A stretch of 64,000 nucleotides of DNA from Haberlea rhodopensis (taxonomy: Eukaryota; Streptophyta; Magnoliopsida; Lamiales; Gesneriaceae): NCBI GenBank assembly GCA_907163345.1, contig CAJQUN010001158.1, positions 1 to 64,000 on the forward strand, in the 5' to 3' direction. Positions within the stretch are counted from its first letter, which is position 1, and each line of letters starts with the position of its first letter. The notes under the pieces were generated by a model. That model had not been told where the DNA came from. It saw nothing but the letters and a program-made list of their open reading frames with translations, and did not search any database. Position numbers and translations under genes: made by a program. Positions 34,538 through 45,574 of this stretch are shown here, piece after piece.

Positions 34538-34572
34538 AGGTCATCTTAATCAGCACAAAGAATATTAAGCTG

Positions 34573-36525
34573 ATGGCATCATTCAACAAAATCCCCATGT
34601 TCTCAAAAGAAGATTATGATGACTGGAGAATCAGAATGCAAGCTCACCTGGCAGCTCAGGATGACGACATGTGGTTCGTCATCACCGATGGACCAATGAA
34701 GATCCTAAAAATAAATACAGCAGTCGCCACTACCAGTGGAGAACCACAAATGGTAGAAAAAGACAGATCCCTCTGGACGAATGAGGATAGAAAGAAAGCA
34801 AACCTCGACAATGTGGCCAAAGACATCTTGTTCAAAACTTTGGACAAGAACATGTTCAGCAAAATCAAAATGTGCTCTACTGCCAAAGAAATTTGGGAGA
34901 AGATAGCACAGCTATGTGAAGGCAACGACCAGACCAAAGAAAACAAGTTAACTGTGGCTCTTCAAAGATTTGAGAGCATAAAGATGAAAAGTGGTGAAAC
35001 TCTAAATGAGTTTGATGAAAGAGTCACCAGCATCATAAATGAACTGAATGGTCTGGGGAAGGAATATTCTAACAGAGAGATCGCTCTGAAAGTGATGAGA
35101 GCTCTGCCAAAGGAATGGGATGTAAAGACCATTGCCATGAGGGAATCAAAAGACCTTAACAAGGTTGAACTTCATGATCTGTTTGCAGACCTCAAGGCCT
35201 ATGAGTTTGAACTAATAAGCAGAGGTGAAGCAGAGCCATTCATCTCTCAACCCAACAAGGCCCTGGCAGCCATCCCAGACCAGATCGCTTCAACATCAGA
35301 CCGATCTGCTGAACAGATGAGTAACGATGCTATGTCATTATTTATAAAGAAATTCGGTAAATTTATGTCTAAAAATAAGAGGAACTTCAAACCCTCTCAT
35401 CATTATAAATCAAGAAAAGATGATACTGTTAACGATCAGGCTTGCTACAATTGTGGTAAGACCGGACACTTTATTGCAGATTGCACCAGACCGAAGAAAG
35501 AAGAAAGGAAAGAGAAGCATCGTGATGATAGAAAGAAGAAGCACCACAAAGACCGCAAGAATCATGGAAAATCCCAAAAAGTCTTAGTTGCTGAGGAAGG
35601 AAACAGCAAATGGGCTCAGACTGATTCCGATTCAGACAGCTCTGAATACTCTTCCAGCGAAAGCGAAGAAGAGGTTCAATGTCTGATGGCAGATGAAGAA
35701 ATGAGTCAGACAGATGAGGTATTCGAATTTGAATCAAATGATTTTACACGAGAAGAGCTCATGTCCGCACTGCAAGACATGGCAAATGATTATAGGATCT
35801 TAGCTGAATCATTTGAGAAGAATAAAGCCAAAATCAGTACTCAAATGGATGAGCACAACAAACCAAGCTGCTCTGAGCAGGGTGAGTGCAAAAATCTCCA
35901 AATCGAGCTGAATAAGCTGAAAATCTCTTATGATCAGCTCCATGAAGAAAATAAGAGAATTAGCACACAAAATGCTAAGCTCTCACATATATTCAAAACA
36001 TGGACAAAATCCAGAACATCATTGGAAGAATTACAAGAAGCTCAAAGAAATGTCGGTGATTTCACCGGCATAGGCTTTGACACCAAAGAATGCACCAAAG
36101 ATGAGTCTGAGCTGTTGCTGGTAAAGAATCAAGTCAAACAAATGACATTTGTTAAATCCAGCACAGTATATGAAACTGAAGCACCTAAGATTCAAACAGG
36201 AGTCTCTTACGTAAATCAAAATTTGAGAAAAGGGATTGGTTATGTCGACCAAGCCAACGATAAGGCACCAGCAAGATTTGTGTTTGTGAGACCAAATTCA
36301 AAAATGCAAGATCGAAGGCAAGGAAGACAATACAATTACTATAACTCAAAACCGATTCAACGAAGATATAGACTACCTTATGAAAATCAAAGGTTTTCAC
36401 AGCGCACACATTATCACACACAACATCGAAACAGACCAGCACATAGCACACCCTACACACACAAGCCACTAAAGCTGATACAGGTGTGGGTTCCCAAAGG
36501 GCTAATCCGTTCTGGACCCAAATAG
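34573..36525 (+). CDS. Sirevirus gag, copy 2
   Basis: An open frame of 650 residues from the ATG at 34,573 (MASFNKIPMF), the same start as copy 1. The open frame extends upstream only through the primer-binding site, so this ATG is the natural start. Gag forms the cytoplasmic virus-like particle and packages RNA. The N-terminal half is capsid-like (WEKIAQLCEG, LKVMRALPKEWDVK). A CCHC zinc knuckle (CYNCGKTGHFIADC) lies near residue 290, followed by a basic Lys/His stretch, an acidic Ser/Glu stretch (about residues 350-390) and coiled-coil helices. It ends PKGLIRSGPK with TAG. Copy 1 has a stop at the same place, so the gag stop is original and pol lies in another frame downstream. Confidence 0.9.
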   Translation: MASFNKIPMFSKEDYDDWRIRMQAHLAAQDDDMWFVITDGPMKILKINTAVATTSGEPQMVEKDRSLWTNEDRKKANLDNVAKDILFKTLDKNMFSKIKMCSTAKEIWEKIAQLCEGNDQTKENKLTVALQRFESIKMKSGETLNEFDERVTSIINELNGLGKEYSNREIALKVMRALPKEWDVKTIAMRESKDLNKVELHDLFADLKAYEFELISRGEAEPFISQPNKALAAIPDQIASTSDRSAEQMSNDAMSLFIKKFGKFMSKNKRNFKPSHHYKSRKDDTVNDQACYNCGKTGHFIADCTRPKKEERKEKHRDDRKKKHHKDRKNHGKSQKVLVAEEGNSKWAQTDSDSDSSEYSSSESEEEVQCLMADEEMSQTDEVFEFESNDFTREELMSALQDMANDYRILAESFEKNKAKISTQMDEHNKPSCSEQGECKNLQIELNKLKISYDQLHEENKRISTQNAKLSHIFKTWTKSRTSLEELQEAQRNVGDFTGIGFDTKECTKDESELLLVKNQVKQMTFVKSSTVYETEAPKIQTGVSYVNQNLRKGIGYVDQANDKAPARFVFVRPNSKMQDRRQGRQYNYYNSKPIQRRYRLPYENQRFSQRTHYHTQHRNRPAHSTPYTHKPLKLIQVWVPKGLIRSGPK

Positions 36526-36575
36526 GATTGGGTACCAACAATAAATATGTGTGATGACAGGTACAGAAGAATCTC

Positions 36576-39500
36576 GCATCAAATTGGTACTTGGACAGCG
36601 GGTGCTCTCGTCACATGACTGGAAACATCAAGCTGCTGTCTGAAGTCACAGAATGCACTGGACCCAAAATCATCTTCGGAGATAACTCAAAGGGTAAGAC
36701 CGTGGGCAAGGGTAAGATTGTCCATGGTAACATTATTATCAATGATGTGCTGTTAGTTGAAAATCTGTGCTATAATCTGATTAGTATCAGTCAACTCTGT
36801 GATAATGGTTATGCTGTAGAATTTCATAAACACACTTGCACTGTTAAATCATCAGACGGTATAACCATGCTCGTAGGAATCAGGAATGGAAACACATATA
36901 AGATTAACTGGAATCATGCTCAACCTGATAATCCTACTTGCTTCATCGCTAACAATGATAATAAACACTGGCTATGGCATAAGCGCTTGAATCATATCAA
37001 CTTTAAGACCATTGCTAGCCTGTGTAAACATGATTTAGTTATCGGTCTGCCCAAGATCGACTTTGCTAAGGATAAGATCTGCGAAGCTTGCCAAATGGGC
37101 AAACAGATCAGATCATCCTTCAAAAACAAGAATGCCAAATCCTCCTCCCGCTGTTTAGAATTACTGCATATGGACTTGTTTGGTCCTATACCAATAACAA
37201 GTTTAGGGGGAATGCGGTATACTCTTGTTGTTATTGATGATTATTCACGCTTTACATGGACTATATTTCTGAGCAGTAAAGATCAGACCGGTCCGAAGTT
37301 GATAAAGCTGCTGAAACGCACTCAGAACGAGAAATCATCCAGCATAGACAGGATTCGAAGTGACAAAGGCACTGAGTTTTCAAATCAGAATCTTGAATCC
37401 TTTCTAGAAGATCATGGAATCAAGCATGAGTTTTCAGCCGCCAGAACTCCTCAACAGAATGGAGTTGCAGAACGAAGAAACAGAACGCTCAAGGAAGCAG
37501 CAAGAACAATGCTTGCTGATTCTGGAATCTCTCAAAAGTTCTGGGCAGAAGCTGTAAATACTGCTTGCTACACTCAAAACCGATCTATGATTAACAAGAA
37601 GCTGAATCTCACTCCATATGAAATATGGACTGGTAACAGACCATCTGTTTCTCACTTTCATGTATTTGGCTGTAAATGCTTCGTTCACAACAATGGTAAG
37701 AGTCATCTCACAGCATTTGAAGCTAAGTCAGATAATGGTATATTCTTAGGATATTCATCAATTAGCAAAGCTTATCGAGTGTTTAATAATCGAACTTTAA
37801 CTGTAGAAGAATCTGTTCATATAGTTTTTGATGAATCATTATGTGTTGAGGGCAACAAAGATTCAATTCAAAATCAGATGGAAAGTATCCATCTCGAAGC
37901 TAACAGTGATGATGAGATTGTAGCTAACAGGTCAAGAGACAATCCACCAGAACCAGAAGTGCCAGATAGACCGGATCAGGCCATTGAAGCTTCTTCAGAT
38001 CGAGCTGATCCAGATACTCCTGACTCAAATATTAAAGTAGATGCAGATCATGCTGCTACTATTATTCCGACCGAACCAGACAATCCAGAGTCAAGCTATC
38101 GATGGACTAAGAAGCATCCACCTAATCTAGTGATTGGTCGTCCTTCTGCACCGATTAGAACCAGAGGACAGATGATGGATGAGTTCACTCATGCTGCTTT
38201 CATCTCAACTCTGGAACCCAAGAAGATCGATGAAGCTCTGACTGATTTCAACTGGATTAAAGCAATGCAAGAAGAGCTTAATCAATTCGAACAAAATCAA
38301 GTTTGGAGTCTAACTCCCAGACCAAGCGATCTGCCTGTTATTGGAACCAGATGGGTTTTCAGAAATAAGCTAGACGCCGATGGAACTGTGGTTAGAAACA
38401 AAGCCAGACTGGTGGCACAGGGATTCAGACAAGAAGAAGGAATCGACTTCGATGAATCATTTGCACCAGTCGCCAGACTTGAAGCAATCCGAATCTTTCT
38501 TGCATATGCTGCCTTTAAAGACTTCAAAGTATATCAGATGGACGTCAAGAGCACCTTTCTTAATGGAAAGCTTCAGGAAGAAGTCTACATTGAGCAACCA
38601 CCTGGATTTCAGAACCATTCGTATCCTAATCATGTATACCTACTGAATAAAGCAGTGTATGGTCTGAAACAAGCTCCAAGAGCCTGGTATGACACTCTAT
38701 CTCAATTTCTGCTGAACCATGATTTTCAGATCGGTTCAGTAGATAAAACTCTCTTTAAATTCATTAAGGGGGAACATACCCTATTGTGCGAGAAATTTTC
38801 TAAGTTAATGCAGGGACAGTTCGAGATGAGCATGATGGGAGAATTGTCATTCTTTCTGGGTCTTCAAGTAAAACAGCTCAACAATGGCATTTTCATCAAT
38901 CAGACCAAGTATACCAAAGAGCTCCTCAAGAGATTTGGAATGGAAACATGCTCAACTGCATCAACTCCAATGAGTCCAACAATCAAGTTAGACAAGGACG
39001 AAGGGGGGAACGGCAGTTGAAGTAACCATGTATAGAGGACTCATCGGATCGCTATTGTATCTTACAGCGAGCCGGCCCGATATTATGTTTTCAGTCTGTA
39101 TGTGCGCCAGATTTCAGACAGAACCAAAGCAATCACATTTCATTGCTGCCAAGCGTATTCTGAAATACTTAAAAGGATCTCAGAACGTTGGTCTTTGGTA
39201 CTCCAAAGATTCAAACTTCAGCTTGATCGGATATTCAGACGCAGACTACGCTGGGTGTAAGATCGATCGTAAAAGCACCAGTGGAACATGTCAATTTCTA
39301 GGTGAAAGATTGATCTCTTGGTTCAGTAAGAAGCAGACATCTATTGCCACATCCACAGCTGAGGCAGAATACCTAGCCGCTGGAAGCTGTTGCGCTCAAA
39401 TGCTCTGGATTCAACACCAGCTCAAAGACTACGGCATTCAAGCTGTTGACTCTCCGATATTTTGCGACAACACAAGTGCAATCGCTATAACGTATAATCC

Positions 39501-39690
39501 AGTTTTGCACTCTCGAACAAAGCACATTGATATTCGACATCATTTTATTCGAGATCATGTTGGCAAAAAGGAAATTCGGATCGAACACGTTTCAACAGAG
39601 CAGCAAGCAGCAGACATCTTCACCAAACCACTTCCTGAGGCTAAGTTTAATTATTTCCGTCAAATTCTTGGTTTAATTGACTTATCTTAA
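36576..39690 (+). pseudogene. Sirevirus pol, copy 2: protease, integrase, defective RT, RNase H
   Basis: The frame opens after in-frame TGA codons near 36,553 and reaches the protease motif NWYLDSGCSRHMTG. Integrase follows with HHCC (HKRLNH, CEACQMGKQ) and the D, D, E core (HMDLFGP, RSDKGTEFSN, PQQNGVAERRN). RT has an intact motif A (QMDVKSTFLNGK), but 51 bp that in copy 1 code for VQIYIDDIIFGSTNPKL are absent at about 38,786, removing the catalytic YIDD without shifting the frame. An extra G in the G run near 39,003 then shifts the frame, stopping at 39,018-39,020. RNase H continues from 39,028 (SDADYAGCKIDRKST, FCDNTSA, DIFTKPLPE) to 39,690. Without motif C the RT cannot polymerise. Confidence 0.93.
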
Positions 39691-40112
39691 TTAGTTTAGA
39701 TGTTTTTATTCTTTTCACTCTTAAAGATTTTTGTCACTACAGATCGATAATACAATGTTCAGAAAGACACAGACCGGTCCGAACTTTCAGACCGATACTT
39801 GTCAGTCTGATTTTATCCTATGATCTGTTTGGACAATTATTTGTTTTTTTCTTAAAAAAAAAAAAAAAAACAAAACAGCCCGGACTGATTAACCTTTTAA
39901 CTAGTTGTACTTTAACCGCCTTATCTTTCTTCATCCTGACCGTTTATTTTGAATAATTTATTTCTCAGTCTTGGAGATAAAGACACGTGTCTTCTCTCTC
40001 CTATTTAGCGGGCTGAACATTTCATACTTTTTCACTTTTTACAGTTTACCGCTTTCTATCTTCTTACTCTCCTACTCTCTTACTCTTCGCACCTTCTTTA
40101 AACTTCTTTCAT
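39691..40112 (+). other. spacer between pol and the extra ORF, copy 2
   Basis: A 422-bp non-coding gap. It includes an A run near 39,854-39,870, and near its end tttttcactttttacag (40,027-40,043). That looks like a 3' splice acceptor, though copy 1 reads acgaa instead of acag there. The gap could allow a spliced or internally started message; this is inference. Confidence 0.5.
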
Positions 40113-42563
40113 ATGGCTACCATCACTCATAACTCACTCTCCGTTGAGTTTGATGACATCTACAGGGGAGAAGATGCTGCGATGGTGTCCATTTTTAGAG
40201 CCCTGGAATCATCTGGTTTACGGAATTTTTTGGAATGCGGATCCGTTGTTTATGAACCAGAAATCCGCGAGCTGTTCGCCAACGCCGTCTCCCGGAAGTC
40301 ATCCATCTCTACAACTGTCAAGGGCAAATCTTTCGAGATCTCGCCAACAACAATGGCCAAGACCTTTGGCCTCCCCAGTTCCGGCCTGACAGAGTTCGGA
40401 CAGACTCCTCCAGCATCTCTCTTAGATCTTCAGGGGAAGATTTCTATTTCTGGCCACCGATTGCAACCCTCATTTAAGAAGAAGGAAATGCTCTTCCATT
40501 TCCAGGTGCTGTGCGAAGTGGTAGCCAAGCCACTTTTGGGTAAAGCAGGAAGCTTCGATGCTGTAACCGCCGAGAAGTTCAGGGCTATGGCAGCTATTGT
40601 ATCTGGACAGAAGATAAACTGGTCCATGATTTTGTTTGGAGTACTGCTGGAAACGGTGATTGCATCCAAGCACGCCGTATGCTTTGCTGTTCCTCTCAGC
40701 AAGCTCTTGGAGTCCTTAGGCCTCGAGCTGAGCAAGCCGTCTGCTCTCCGCCCCTTTAAGGTCCTTAACTCCAAAGGGCTTGCACTGCTGAAGTCCAAGA
40801 GTGCTCCGCCTACTCCTACAACTCTGGTCTCAGTCAAGATTGAGAAGGACGAGGAACATGCTGATGTGCGCAAACCTCGGGTCAAGCGGAAGCTGACCAT
40901 TCAGACTGACTCAGAAGAAACCCAGTCTGCTCACTCATCCCCAACCAAGCCACTTCCCAAAAAACCCCGAACCCAGATTACCAAACCAACCAGACATCTA
41001 CCTCCACCCATACTGCCACCCACTAAAGCAACCCCTGCACCTCAACCCCCCACTCAGCCTTCACCAGCCTCAACCCCTGCACCCAAAGTCACCCTTAGAA
41101 TTCCCTCTGCCAATCCCGTGGTCAAAGGGATAGTTATCACTGAGTTGGGTGACTATACCCAATCAGGGATTAAGTCCCCTTCCTCCACCGGCAAGGGAAA
41201 AGCCATTCTCACAGAACCCATCTCTTCTAAACCCAAATCTGCTGCACAGACTGCCATCGACATCGCTATGGAGGATGTTGATGAGAAGCTCGCTGAACTC
41301 CTTGTGGTTTTTGATGAATATGTCTAGTACCGGACTGTCAACCACATTGATATGTTCTACGGCAAGTTGCACAGACTGAAGAAGATGGAAGACGAGGTTC
41401 TGAGAGGCACAGAAACTGATGATGTTCGACTTGCGGTGCAGCGCAGAGCGTTATTTACGGCAAAACACAGATTCAGACTGGCCAATCTGCTTTTCACTGC
41501 CAAAAAGAAGAACTTCGATCCGCTTGCTCCTACTGCCAGAGATGATGGGGCTGTGATTGCTCAACTTGATATGGACATTCATGCTCTATCCCTAGCTGTC
41601 CGCTTTCAACGACAGATGCTAGGTATCTCCACTCCAGCCACAAGCCCGGATCATCCTTCTGTCAGCAAGACTCTGGCAGAACCTTTTATCGAGGTTATTC
41701 CTTCTGCTGAAGCAAAACAGACAGAAGCTCAGCCTGCAGAACTCGTACCAGAACAGACAGCGGAGCAGCCATTGCCTAATGCTCCGTCTGCAACAGATGA
41801 TGAATCAATGAATGTTCTGTTGGATTCTCCGACAACATCTATTCCATTGAAGTCATCAGCCTCCCTTGCTCCAAACAGTCCAGCTGAAGAATGTGCAACA
41901 ACTGAAGTACCAGATCTCCTCGATCCGGATTTGGTGGTATCTACAGTGGTTGCAGCTCTCCAAGATGAGGAACCTTCCAGTCCCCACTCTCCTCCGGGAC
42001 CATCAGATGAAGATTTGGCATTCATTCATAGTTTTTCTTCGGATCTGGTCACTCTGATCCGATCCGAAAGTCATCAAGCTGCCATTTCTTCCATCGTGCC
42101 GATTGCTGAAGCAGATGATCCTGCTATGTCATCATCAGATCACTCTCCCAGCCAGCTATCTGATGCACATCCATCCCTGGCCCGGACTATCCAGCACTTT
42201 TCTGATAACTGTCTGTCATTAACTCAACGAATTCTCGAAGTTCATCAAAGTCAAAGAGTCACAACTTTGGACTTTAATTCTTTCAAAGAGAAAATGACTG
42301 CCAGTATCGGAAGCCTCCAGCGCGGCATCAACGATCTGTTTTCTCAACAAGCCTCCTACAAGAACAGTCTGAGGAAAGAGCAGGTCGAGTTAGCCACTGA
42401 AGTCAGAGCATCTGTTTCTAACTCCCTCCGCGCTCAAGACGTTCGTCTTGACGCTATCAGCGCGCAGCTAGCCCAAGTTGTTGAATTCCTTCAAGAGATT
42501 GCTGCTGACAAAAAGGGGGAAAAGAAGACAGACTTCAAGCCGCCTCCAAGCTCAAGAAGATAG
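40113..42563 (+). pseudogene. extra ORF in the env-like position, copy 2, with one internal stop
   Basis: Two frames in the same register (40,113-41,327, 404 residues; 41,352-42,563, 403 residues) are separated by a TAG at 41,325-41,327, where copy 1 has an alanine codon. Together they span 816 codons. Residues 1-220 form a conserved domain (GLRNFLECG, FGLPSSGLTEFG, PSFKKKEMLFHFQVLCEVV). A basic patch (RVKRKLTIQTDSEE), a Pro-rich linker with KPLPKKPR, a helical region (YRTVNH...), a Ser/Pro/Glu-rich middle and a C-terminal coiled coil (DLFSQQASYKNSLRKEQVEL, ending KKGEKKTDFK) follow. I see no signal peptide or transmembrane helix. The position matches the env-like ORF of Sireviruses; function unknown. 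The stop may be a mutation or a leaky codon. Confidence 0.75.
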
Positions 42564-42816
42564 CAGTCTTAGTCATTTAACTTGTCAGACTGTCTGTATT
42601 TAGGATTTCTTGATGATCAATAAAATCCTTCTTTTGATTAAGTCCTTGTTCATTTATTTTGAACTTTAATAAAGGCTTAATAATAAAAGATTGAATCGAT
42701 CAAACTTAATGATGTTCATTTATTTTGAGCAAAGAAGTAATCGATCCGAAAGCATTCGCTTCAGAGCTCTTATCAAGACTGGTTAAAAAGACTTAGAAGC
42801 TAGGTTTTGTCATCAT

Positions 42817-42831
42817 CAAAAAGGGGGAATT
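42817..42831 (+). other. polypurine tract of copy 2
   Basis: AAAAAGGGGGAATTT immediately before the 3' LTR. Confidence 0.88.
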
Positions 42832-44000
42832 TGTTAGTTCCGGACCTTATCGATGAGATTTTAAAGATGACAAAACAGTTCAGACCGGATCGATAGAAAT
42901 CAGATTGACCAGATCAATCGGACTCAACAGATCAAGATGGAAAAGCATTTCAGACCGGATCGATGGAAATTAGGCATACCAGATCAATCGGACATATCAG
43001 AGCAAACTGATAAAGAATAGTACATATCAGACCGGATCGATGGATTCCAGAATGACAAGATCGATGCTTCAGATCGATCTCAACCTTTATCAGATCAGAG
43101 CAGTCAAGGATACATAAAGGATGGCTTCTCAGTCCGAATCATCAACGGATATTTATTGCAGCATTTAATGCTGCAATTAATGCTACAAAGGACCAAAGAC
43201 TGAAGATTGCCATAATAGGTAAGAAGACAAAGAAGAGCTTACCTGACGGTCGCCGAAAGCATATACCAGAACGGCAAGTATCCTGAAGAAGAAGACTGTA
43301 GCTTTCTCAGAGTCTAAAAAGAGTCATAGCTGCACATTAAGGGAAACAATGCCGTTGCCACCTTCAACTATAAAAGGATGCAACAAACAGATGCAAAAGA
43401 CTCTCGACTCTACAACTCACGCTGATCAATTGAAAAAGATACAAGAAAGCTAAACAGCACACGCTTACAAAGTACAGAAGCTTTCGAGCTGAAGTTATTC
43501 ATTTAAGCGCAATTACTTTGTAACATTTGATCATTGTAGGATCACTGTGCACATTGTGTATTGAAAAATAGAAGTGAGCAACATTTTGTAACTGTCAGAC
43601 AGAGTGTGTCTGAGCAGGTTGAGTGACCAGGAGTTTCAGACTGGTAGTGAGGTAAATCCAGCCTGAATCGGGTTTGTACAACAGGATTGTATAAATCAAA
43701 GTCTTCTAGTATAAACCTTCCTTAATTGGAAGAAGGGGAGACGTAGAAGGATTACACCACCTTCGAACTTCCAGAAACATATCCTGTGTCTTATCATTCT
43801 GCACTTAGCCATCGAGCTGTTCTTACTTATACAAGAGCAGACCGTTTCCGCACTTACTTATTAGTGGTCTGTTCTGTTCAAAGAGTTGATTAAGTAACAG
43901 ATTTCCTTCACTAATCAGAAAGAAATCACAAGGGATAAATTTTGTAAGGAGTGTTCATTCACCCCCCCCCCCCTCTAAACACTCCGGACCGATCCTAACA
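42832..44000 (+). repeat. 3' LTR of Sirevirus copy 2
   Basis: Nearly identical to 33,357-34,523; I count four substitutions and a longer C run. The TATA box is at 43,369-43,377. Confidence 0.95.
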
Positions 44001-44764
44001 AAAGGGATTAAGTTACATGGTTAATATTATCACAAGTTCTAAAGGTTATGTCGAGTCATTGACATTCTTGTAATTTGGGTAGCATTGATGTGTTGCTAGA
44101 TACCGCTCAATGCTTGCGACATAAAATGAGATTTTATGTCACTGCCAACATTACAAGATCCTATCGGGTCGCACAAAAGATTAAATCGAGAAGGGAAATT
44201 AAATTCATTGGATGAATTAATTAAATTAAGAAGAGTCTTAATTTAGGATTTAATTAAATCATGGGTTTGGGCCCATGAGGCTTTAAGAAAGCCTTAAACC
44301 TTAATTAAATCTTATAATATAAATACAAGGTTATGATTAATTGTTAGACAACAATTCATATCATTCCAACCAAAACCCTTGAAGCACACGGCCACCCACT
44401 TCACAAGGTGCTCTCGGTTTTCTTGATAACCGAATGGTGCTCTTGGTGTTTCGTGCCATTAATCGATTTGGAATCGAGTGTGCTTCTTGTTCCAGTCTAA
44501 GAACTTGTCTAGCAACTTGTTCTTAAACTATCCCTTCACCCGATTTGATCGTGTGGATACCGTTGATGCAAAACTTGTTAAGTTTTGCTAGTGACTCGGA
44601 GGAGGCGTTGGACGTGGTGCTGCTCCGTGGAATCTGCTCAAACACGCTACAAGGGTGAGACCTTCGTAAAACCTTTATCCGATATGAATCCCTATGTATA
44701 GATTCGCGGTTTAGTAATCCGAAATTTTATTCCGCTGCGTTGTATGCTTTTAGGATTACTTACA

Positions 44765-45040
44765 GAAGGTTCAAGGGGGAATATACGAAATCCCCCTTCA
44801 TTGTCCTCGGTGCGCGAAGGAGGAGGAGGAGATGATGTAGAGTCATCTCAAAATGTTACTCAAACATTTTCTACTGGGGGAATGCCTATGGAGCAATTAA
44901 CTGAAGTAATTGCCAGAACTGTGGGGGAAGTCATGACTCCGCCCCAGCCGGAGAGAACCACTAAAGCCGAAGAAGATTTGGCTTCTTCAAAGGTGCTGAA
45001 AGAGGAAACGAAGGAGGTTAATGATCTCTCCAGTTGGTGA
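44765..45040 (+). pseudogene. Tat-like gag fragment after the solo LTR
   Basis: The frame that started near 32,590 resumes after the insertion (GSRGNIRNPPSLSS) and runs to a stop at 45,038-45,040. It contains GGMPMEQLTEVIARTVGEVM, like the N-terminal part of Tat gag. No capsid domain follows, so gag is truncated or decayed here. Confidence 0.55.
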
Positions 45041-45574
45041 ATAAATTAGTGATTATTAATGTGTGCCATACTTTTAATATAATCATTATGTCAGAATATG
45101 TTGGATTATTAAGTTTTTTAGGTGTTAGAGATGATATATTACGTTATACTAACATAGTGTAATGATTAAATTATTTTCGGTCGATGAAAAAAGTTGATTA
45201 TAGAATATGAACTGAATTATAAGATGTTAAAATTAGGGTGAAAATATGCTTTTGGAAAATGAAAAGATACTCCCAAAACATAGACATATGTGATTTAAGT
45301 TTTTTTTTTAACTATCTAAATTGTTTAATGCAGTTAAGTATTCCAAATTTTATATTCTTCTCCAATATATTTTCAATAAATTTTTGACATTTCGATCATA
45401 AATTTCCTTGAAATCCAAATACATCTGTCCAAATAAAACGATTGTTAATTTGCGCATAAATAAACCAAAATAAGTTTGATAATAGATTGAATTTTAACTA
45501 GCCAAAGCAAACATAGGGATATAATTGGTATTAATGTATCAATTGGTCAGTTGATTGTATTTTGTAATTCAGAC
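45041..45574. other. AT-rich non-coding stretch
   Basis: No coding frame or repeat structure recognised. It may be decayed Tat-like sequence, but I see no motif to support that. Confidence 0.5.

Larger units (their letters stand above)
33357..44000 (+). mobile_element. Sirevirus-type Ty1/copia retrotransposon, copy 2 (young)
   Basis: A full-length 10.6-kb element flanked by the target duplication aaagg (33,352-33,356 and 44,001-44,005). Order: 5' LTR, tRNA-Met primer-binding site, gag, pol (protease, integrase, RT, RNase H), extra ORF, purine tract, 3' LTR. The LTRs differ by about four substitutions and a C-run length over 1.17 kb (about 0.3 percent), so insertion is recent. It is the same family as copy 1, though the LTRs of the two are diverged. 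Pol lacks the YIDD box of RT and has a frameshift after it, so this copy cannot make working RT itself. Confidence 0.96.
32619..44764 (+). mobile_element. solo LTR of a copia-type element, split by Sirevirus copy 2
   Basis: The left part starts TGTTGGGATATGCCC (32,619-33,356). The right part (44,006-44,764) ends GGATTACTTACA. Together they form one LTR of about 1.5 kb. The flanks caagg (32,614-32,618) and gaagg (44,765-44,769) form a 5-bp duplication with one change. No internal region or second LTR exists, so it is a solo LTR left by recombination. The host reading frame of the Tat-like gag continues across the insertion. Copia lineage is judged from the LTR start only. Confidence 0.75.

Noticed and set aside
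34524..34540. tRNA genes at the TGGTATCAGAGC words
   Set aside because: These are primer-binding sites right after LTRs, complementary to the tRNA 3' end; no cloverleaf surrounds any of them.
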